A stretch of 58,865 nt of DNA from assembly GCF_017985075.1 (NCBI RefSeq), contig NZ_JAGNYF010000008.1, positions 1-58,865 of the forward strand. Direction: 5' to 3'. This stretch comes from Flavobacterium sp. Lineage in GTDB: Bacteria; Bacteroidota; Bacteroidia; Flavobacteriales; Flavobacteriaceae. The translations under genes were made by a program, and so were the position numbers. Within the stretch, counting starts at the first letter, position 1. Each line of letters begins with the position of its first letter. The notes under the pieces were generated by a model. It did no database searches. It was not told the DNA's origin and saw only the letters and a list, made by a program, of their open reading frames with translations. Positions 54,302-58,865 of this stretch are shown in pieces.

Positions 54302-56572
54302 TTAATGATTTATATGATTTTGTTCTTTTTTATCTTTTATTTTAAATCGTATTCCTGCATAATACATCGTACCAAAAACGGGTCCATAAATCATGGTACT
54401 ATCAAAATACGGACTGTTAGGATTATCCGATGCAATTATGGCATTCTTCTGTTTAAAGTTACCTAAATTTTCTGTTCCAAAATACATTTCAAATGTACTT
54501 GAAAACGTTCGCGTTATTTGCGCATTTACAAGCTGATAACTTGGCGTATATTCCGATAATTGATACAGAACTGGGTTTGCTTGTGTATTTGGCAATCTTT
54601 GTTGACCAATCCAATTAAAAGTAGCATCAAATTTCCATTGTTGTCCTTTTTCCAAAATATGCGTTTCATAAGCTATGTTAGCAAAGAAACGATTTTTAGC
54701 TTGTAATGGTTTATCTAATAATCCAGTCGCATAATCGGTTTTAACATTTAAATATTTATAGGCCGTTCTAACATTTAAATGCGTCATTAAATTAATATTC
54801 CATTCAATTTGAAATGATTCTGCAAAACTTTTTCCATTTAAGTTAGAAAAAGTCACTTGCCTTGCATTTTCCAAATCCACCACAATTTGATTACTGAAAT
54901 CGGTTTTATAATAATCCACAACCAGTTCATGTTCTTTTCCAAAAAGATAGAATTTCTGAATAAAACTTGTTCCATAATTCCATGCTATTTCTGGATTTAA
55001 ACCATATAATTTTCCGTTTTCATTTTTAATAATAATATCTCTTGAACTGGCCAAAATATTTATGTTTTCAGCAAAAATATTTGAGGCTCTTTTTCCTCTT
55101 CCTGCAGAAAAACGAAATGTAGTTTTTTCAAACGGATTATATTTAACATGGGCTCTTGGGGTAAAAAATAAGCCCAATCTGTTATGATTGTCCGCTCTGG
55201 CACCTAAAACGAAACTGAAATTATTTAAATTATCGTAAGAATATTCAAAAAACGAACCAATTGAAGTATCAATTCTGTCATATTCCGCCATAAAATTGGC
55301 TTCTAAATGTTCTTCAAATGTATCATAATTAAAATTCAACCCAGTTATAAATTTATGCTTTGTATTGTTAATAATCGAATTAAAAATAAGGTTTGAAAAA
55401 TAATTTTTATGATGAATATGATGTGTTTTATCTCCAAATTCAGAATGCATTTTATTGTACTGAAAGGCTTGTTGAAAACCAATACTTTGAAAAGGCATAT
55501 CTGGATAAACATATCCAATTTTGTTGGAAATTTCTATTTTATCTGTATTAACCAGACTCGTCCATAAATTGGGATTCATCACCATTTCATGCGAATTGTC
55601 GTTTATTGTACCACCCGTTTTTTCATCTTTAAAATATTTTATATTTAAAAACGAAATAATACCTTTTTCTGCATTATTGTATTGCCAACGATTTAAAATA
55701 TTAACTTGATTTCCTAACGGATTATCCAAAAACCCATCGTGATTCATATCATTTTTAATAGTTCTGGTATTTCCGTGAACTAAAACTAATGAACTTAATT
55801 TATCTGAATATTTATTGCCAAAATGAGTGTTAATTTCATATCTGCCATCATTTGAGGCATAAACATTGGCAAAAAACGGGTCTTCTTTTTGCGGTTTAAG
55901 TAACTCATAGTTTATTTGACCCGAAATACTTTCATATCCATTCACTACACTCCCCGCCCCTTTTGTAATTTGAATACTTTCTGCCCAAGTTCCAGGAATA
56001 AAGTTTAAACCTGTTGCCTGCAACGCGCCTCGAATGGCTGGAATATTTTCTTCACTCATTAAAATGTACGGACTCGTTAATCCCAACATTTTAATTTGTT
56101 TGTTACCCGTTACGGCATCTGAAAAATTAACGTCGATGGACGGATTTGTTTCAAAACTTTCCGATAAATTACAACAAGCGGCTTTTTGTAATTCGCCTTG
56201 CGATAAATGTTGCGTATTGGTAACTGCTTTTTGTTTTCTACCTAACGTATTTTGCTTCTTTATAATAGTTACGGTTGCAATATTACTTTCTGAAGCTGTT
56301 TTTTCTAATTGAATCGTGAAATCTGAAAAAGTACTTTGCTTGACTTCAAGTTTTTGAAACCCTTCTTTTTCAATAACTAATACAAGATTTCGGTTTCCTT
56401 GAATCAAACTAAACAAGCCGCTTTCGTTAGAAAACAATACGTTATTTAATTCAGTGATTGTTATTTTTACGTTACTGATAGGATTATTTTGCTTATCTGT
56501 AACCTTACCTTGAACACTGCTTTGCGCCAAAGAAAAAATTGGCATCAATACCAATAATAAAAGTTTATACAT
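54302..56572 (-). CDS. TonB-dependent outer-membrane receptor, probable metal receptor
   Basis: A 756-residue receptor with signal peptide (about 1-16), a CarboxypepD-reg-like domain (about 18-95, SVQGKVTDKQNNPISNVKITI), a plug domain (about 115-225, including QKAACCNLSESFETNPSIDVN) and a 22-strand-type barrel to the end. The plug motif AACCNLSESFE with a Cys pair is the form seen in receptors next to HMA and HYC/CC/PP genes. The inferred cargo is copper or another metal complex, energised by the ExbB-ExbD-TonB system. Confidence 0.88.
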   Translation of the reverse strand: MYKLLLLVLMPIFSLAQSSVQGKVTDKQNNPISNVKITITELNNVLFSNESGLFSLIQGNRNLVLVIEKEGFQKLEVKQSTFSDFTIQLEKTASESNIATVTIIKKQNTLGRKQKAVTNTQHLSQGELQKAACCNLSESFETNPSIDVNFSDAVTGNKQIKMLGLTSPYILMSEENIPAIRGALQATGLNFIPGTWAESIQITKGAGSVVNGYESISGQINYELLKPQKEDPFFANVYASNDGRYEINTHFGNKYSDKLSSLVLVHGNTRTIKNDMNHDGFLDNPLGNQVNILNRWQYNNAEKGIISFLNIKYFKDEKTGGTINDNSHEMVMNPNLWTSLVNTDKIEISNKIGYVYPDMPFQSIGFQQAFQYNKMHSEFGDKTHHIHHKNYFSNLIFNSIINNTKHKFITGLNFNYDTFEEHLEANFMAEYDRIDTSIGSFFEYSYDNLNNFSFVLGARADNHNRLGLFFTPRAHVKYNPFEKTTFRFSAGRGKRASNIFAENINILASSRDIIIKNENGKLYGLNPEIAWNYGTSFIQKFYLFGKEHELVVDYYKTDFSNQIVVDLENARQVTFSNLNGKSFAESFQIEWNINLMTHLNVRTAYKYLNVKTDYATGLLDKPLQAKNRFFANIAYETHILEKGQQWKFDATFNWIGQQRLPNTQANPVLYQLSEYTPSYQLVNAQITRTFSSTFEMYFGTENLGNFKQKNAIIASDNPNSPYFDSTMIYGPVFGTMYYAGIRFKIKDKKEQNHINH

Positions 56573-56620
56573 AATTAATTTATAAAGTTTATAATTTGAA
56601 AAAACTAAAAACGATATAAA

Positions 56621-57040
56621 TTATGCGTAAAAAATAAGTTGTGAATAGAGCTTGTAAAAAGGAGGGGCATTAGAATTACAATAGTAATCTACATTTTTTT
56701 TATTTGAATAAAAGAAAGCTGTTTTGCCGAAAAAATCAGGTGTTTCATTTAAAAAATGTACAGCAAAAAAATCAAATTGGAAATCTTTTAAAATAGAATA
56801 ATCAATTTTTTTATCGGTACTGATTTCCTCATTGGAACAACAACCATCTTCTTCCGATTCTATAGAATCTGAAGCGCAACAAGAATCTTCCGTTGCCGAA
56901 TCAATTAATTTATTGTTTTGATACACCAAAGACACATAAGCAATTTGGTCATTACAATAATGCAACACCAAACTAGCACTACTATTTACTAATAAAATAA
57001 ATAATGCTAAAAAAATACTTATATGTTTTTTAAGATTCAT
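56621..57040 (-). CDS. HYC/CC/PP-motif exported protein
   Basis: A 139-residue exported protein (signal about 1-22) with HYC (27-29), two CC pairs (54-55 and 67-68) in an acidic segment, and the C-terminal APPFYKLYSQLIFY (125-138). This is the HYC_CC_PP family of Bacteroidota, recalled from annotation sources. It sits just upstream of the receptor and HMA genes, consistent with metal binding. A -7 box TAAATTTG lies at 57053-57046. Confidence 0.8.
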   Translation of the reverse strand: MNLKKHISIFLALFILLVNSSASLVLHYCNDQIAYVSLVYQNNKLIDSATEDSCCASDSIESEEDGCCSNEEISTDKKIDYSILKDFQFDFFAVHFLNETPDFFGKTAFFYSNKKNVDYYCNSNAPPFYKLYSQLIFYA

Positions 57041-57070
57041 TACTGCAAATTTATGGTATTATTTTTTAAC

Positions 57071-57505
57071 TTATTGTTTATTAACACTTTTTTGATAATA
57101 AAACGCAGGAACAAATAATAATAAAAACAGGGGTTGAATCAGAAATCGTCTTATATAAAAAAGAATTACAACATCTGAATTTGCAGAAAACTCGAGTAAA
57201 AAAAAGAAAAGTATCGTTAAAATCACAAAAAAAGCTAACAATAAAAAGGACGCTAATTTTACTAAATTCGTTTCTTTAAATAGTAAATAAATAATGAAAA
57301 CAGTACAGATACTGTTGATTAAATATCTAAATAACAACCCGAAAAACAATTTAAAACCATCATATTTTGGAATAGTTTTATTTTGTGTAGCATCATTAAA
57401 AAATTCTAAAAAAGGATCATAAAATAAGTTACTTTCATAAATTCTAATTAAAACTAAAATCGCAATGAATCCCGCAATGGCAAAATATTTAATTTTACTA
57501 TCCAT
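57071..57505 (-). CDS. exosortase F system-associated membrane protein
   Basis: A 144-residue protein with four predicted helices (about 6-24, 55-75, 84-106, 118-138) and the conserved RIYESNLFYDPFLEFF near residues 22-37. It matches the small protein always found beside XrtF in Flavobacteriia. It overlaps the xrtF gene by 8 bases, so translation is coupled. Confidence 0.85.
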   Translation of the reverse strand: MDSKIKYFAIAGFIAILVLIRIYESNLFYDPFLEFFNDATQNKTIPKYDGFKLFFGLLFRYLINSICTVFIIYLLFKETNLVKLASFLLLAFFVILTILFFFLLEFSANSDVVILFYIRRFLIQPLFLLLFVPAFYYQKSVNKQ

Positions 57506-58049
57506 TTTGTTTTTTATTTAATGAAAATCTAATTACCCAAAGTATCCAAAGTAAAAAAACTACTCCATAAATAACCAATGGAAAAAGAATATCGTGTAAA
57601 AAAGTGCCGTATTCTGGATACTTATAAAGCCCTATAGTTAGCAAAGCAATTCTGAAAATATTCAATATGAAAATCAATATCGAACCTAAAAAAATATATA
57701 AAAAAGTAGCAATAAATCTATTTGAAAAAGCAAATATAAAAGTAGCAAATAAAATAATTACGCTTACCGAATTACAGCCTTCAACTATCCGGGCAATATA
57801 TTTGGAATTATAGATGACTTTATATGATGGCTCAAATTCATGTTTGATTATCTCACAATCTGCACCAAAAAAAACAAGCGTATTTTTTGTTTGTTCTGCT
57901 ACAAATTGCGTTATGCTATCAACTTCATTATTTTGTGTGTGGTAATGATTTAAATAAAACGAGTAGACTATCGTAACTACAAAATAGCACAAAATAAATT
58001 TCGCCAGAAAAATAAAAAATACTTTATGTTGCTGAAATATGTTTTTCAA
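57498..58049 (-). CDS. xrtF: exosortase family protein XrtF
   Basis: A 183-residue membrane protein of the exosortase/archaeosortase superfamily. The catalytic triad is visible: Cys in EGCNSVSV (about residue 90), Arg in NIFRIALL (about 131) and His in TFLHDILFP (about 151), on separate helices. Exosortases cleave and process C-terminal sorting signals of exported proteins. No obvious target protein is in the window. Confidence 0.9.
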   Translation of the reverse strand: MKNIFQQHKVFFIFLAKFILCYFVVTIVYSFYLNHYHTQNNEVDSITQFVAEQTKNTLVFFGADCEIIKHEFEPSYKVIYNSKYIARIVEGCNSVSVIILFATFIFAFSNRFIATFLYIFLGSILIFILNIFRIALLTIGLYKYPEYGTFLHDILFPLVIYGVVFLLWILWVIRFSLNKKQNG

Positions 58050-58118
58050 AATTTTAATTTTAACAAAAATATAATTTTTACTTTCTTATTTATGTATAAT
58101 TTTACAAAAAAATTAAAA

Positions 58119-58571
58119 ATGAAATTTGAAAATATAAAATCAGAAGTAAAAAACATCATTAACAGTAATGAAAATAGAGATGAAAAGCTAATTCGTATTT
58201 GTCAATTATTACAAGATTCTATTTCGTATTACAATTGGGTTGGTTTTTATTTTGCAAATCATGAAAATAAAACATTACATCTTGGTCCTTATGTTGGGGC
58301 TGCAACCGATCATACCGTTATACCATTTGGAAAAGGAATTTGCGGACAAGTAGCAGAAAGCAATGCCAACTTTGTTGTTCCTGACGTTTCTGCTCAAGAT
58401 AATTATATTGCTTGTAGTTTTACTGTAAAATCGGAAATTGTAGTACCACTTTTTGTTAATGGAATAAATATTGGTCAAATCGATATCGACAGTCATGTTA
58501 TCGATCCATTTACAGAGGCAGATGAACGTTTTTTAGAATTTGTAACTCAAGAAGTAGCTACACTTTTTTAA
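58119..58571 (+). CDS. GAF-domain protein, probable free methionine-(R)-sulfoxide reductase
   Basis: A 150-residue single GAF domain. The frame opens at 58026 over the divergent xrtF start, but MKFENIKSEVKNI at 58119 is the family start. It matches fRMsr (YebR/MsrC type): NWVGFYF, PFGKGICGQVAE (Cys75), DNYIACSFTVKSEIVVPL (Cys99), IGQIDIDS. Cys75 and Cys99 correspond to redox cysteines of the family. It reduces free Met-R-sulfoxide if active. Confidence 0.82.
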   Translation: MKFENIKSEVKNIINSNENRDEKLIRICQLLQDSISYYNWVGFYFANHENKTLHLGPYVGAATDHTVIPFGKGICGQVAESNANFVVPDVSAQDNYIACSFTVKSEIVVPLFVNGINIGQIDIDSHVIDPFTEADERFLEFVTQEVATLF

Positions 58572-58594
58572 ATTTTTATAGCTAAATTTAATTG

Positions 58595-58628
58595 TCCGTT
58601 ATACAAATATTTGTTAACGGATTTTTTT
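58595..58628 (+). terminator. terminator of the GAF gene
   Basis: TCCGTTA (58595-58601) pairs with TAACGGA (58615-58621), with inner CAAA/TTTG, followed by a run of seven T. Confidence 0.85.
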
Positions 58629-58642
58629 ATTCCATTTCCGTA

Positions 58643-58672
58643 TTGAAATTCAAATTATTCTACTTAATTTTG
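58643..58672 (+). promoter_or_regulatory. promoter of the DUF2805 gene
   Basis: TTG (58643-58645), exactly 19 bases, TAATTTTG (58665-58672). Leader of about 27 bases before the ATG at 58706. Confidence 0.7.
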
Positions 58673-58705
58673 TTTACTTTTTTTAAATTAAAATTAAACA
58701 AAATA

Positions 58706-58865
58706 ATGCCAATTGCTCAAAAAACAGAATTAGATAATATTGCCATCGATAGAATCATAGAAATGGCTTGGGAAGACAGAACCCCATTTGATGCTATAAA
58801 ATTCCAATTTGGCTTAGCTGAAGCTGATGTTAAAGCATTAATGAAGAAAGAATTAAAATTCTCAA
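58706..58865 (+). CDS. DUF2805 / TIGR03643 family protein, N-terminal part (cut by window end)
   Basis: The first 53 codons are present: MPIAQKTELDNIAIDRIIEM, then AWEDRTPFDAIKFQFGLAEADVKALMKKELKFS. DRIIEMAWEDRTPF and the FGLxExxVxxLMKxELK segment are diagnostic of this small family, usually about 80 residues. It may be a small DNA-binding or adaptor protein; the function is not known. Confidence 0.85.
   Translation, partial: MPIAQKTELDNIAIDRIIEMAWEDRTPFDAIKFQFGLAEADVKALMKKELKFS

Noticed and set aside
58026-58118. Extended N-terminus for the GAF protein
   Set aside because: It would overlap the divergent xrtF start and lacks similarity to the family; the ATG at 58119 fits.

Overview
The window comes from a low-GC member of the Bacteroidota, almost certainly Flavobacteriaceae and probably Flavobacterium or a close relative. 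The evidence is the gene content (XrtF exosortase with its partner, a HYC/CC/PP cysteine protein, the exbB-exbD-exbD-tonB block, a kynurenine pathway cluster, and rplQ-carA-eno-gltA following the ribosomal operons), the lack of Shine-Dalgarno sequences, and many promoters of the Bacteroidota type TTTG-N19-TAnnTTTG.

Layout. 1-631 has no gene. It holds what looks like the leader and three tandem leftward promoters of an rRNA operon lying beyond the left edge, then a structured hairpin element. 632-5200 carries single genes: a LolC/FtsX-type permease, a NamZ-type muramidase lipoprotein, a YkgJ cysteine-cluster protein, a methyltransferase and queE. 5339-11604 is a leftward TonB energy-transduction operon (exbB, two exbD, tonB, a small membrane protein, a second secreted TonB C-terminal domain, a PstS-like lipoprotein and a TPR protein). 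11993-16213 is a kynurenine-pathway cluster (kynU, a four-helix-bundle S23/IVP gene, an arginase-fold hydrolase, kmo). queA, gltA, eno and carA follow as separately terminated units.

21880-39131 is the ribosomal supercluster, all leftward: str operon (rpsL, rpsG, fusA, rpsJ), a perfect terminator, a new promoter, then S10-spc-alpha (rplC to rplQ) including secY, infA, rpmJ and rpoA. Two small genes, rpmJ and rpmD, are annotated from direct translation. Hairpins lie in the rpsN-rpsH and rpsK-rpsD spacers and in the rplC leader.

39364-58865 is mixed: an Omp85-type outer-membrane protein, rlmB, a rhomboid protease, rarA, a YjjG-type phosphatase, an ABC transporter module with a histidine-rich permease, radC, a DUF1287 lipoprotein, mpl, a TPR protein, a FemAB/GNAT-like protein, a DUF1761 membrane protein, a probable copper or other metal module (HMA protein, TonB-dependent receptor, HYC/CC/PP protein), the XrtF pair, a GAF-type methionine sulfoxide reductase and the start of a DUF2805/TIGR03643 gene.

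No CRISPR array, insertion sequence, prophage or tRNA was recognised. The most unusual recurring signal is a set of short tandem repeats with a period of 7 (sometimes 8) bases. They have different sequences but usually about four copies, and sit at gene borders throughout the window, once inside a coding region. Several are arranged as inverted pairs.
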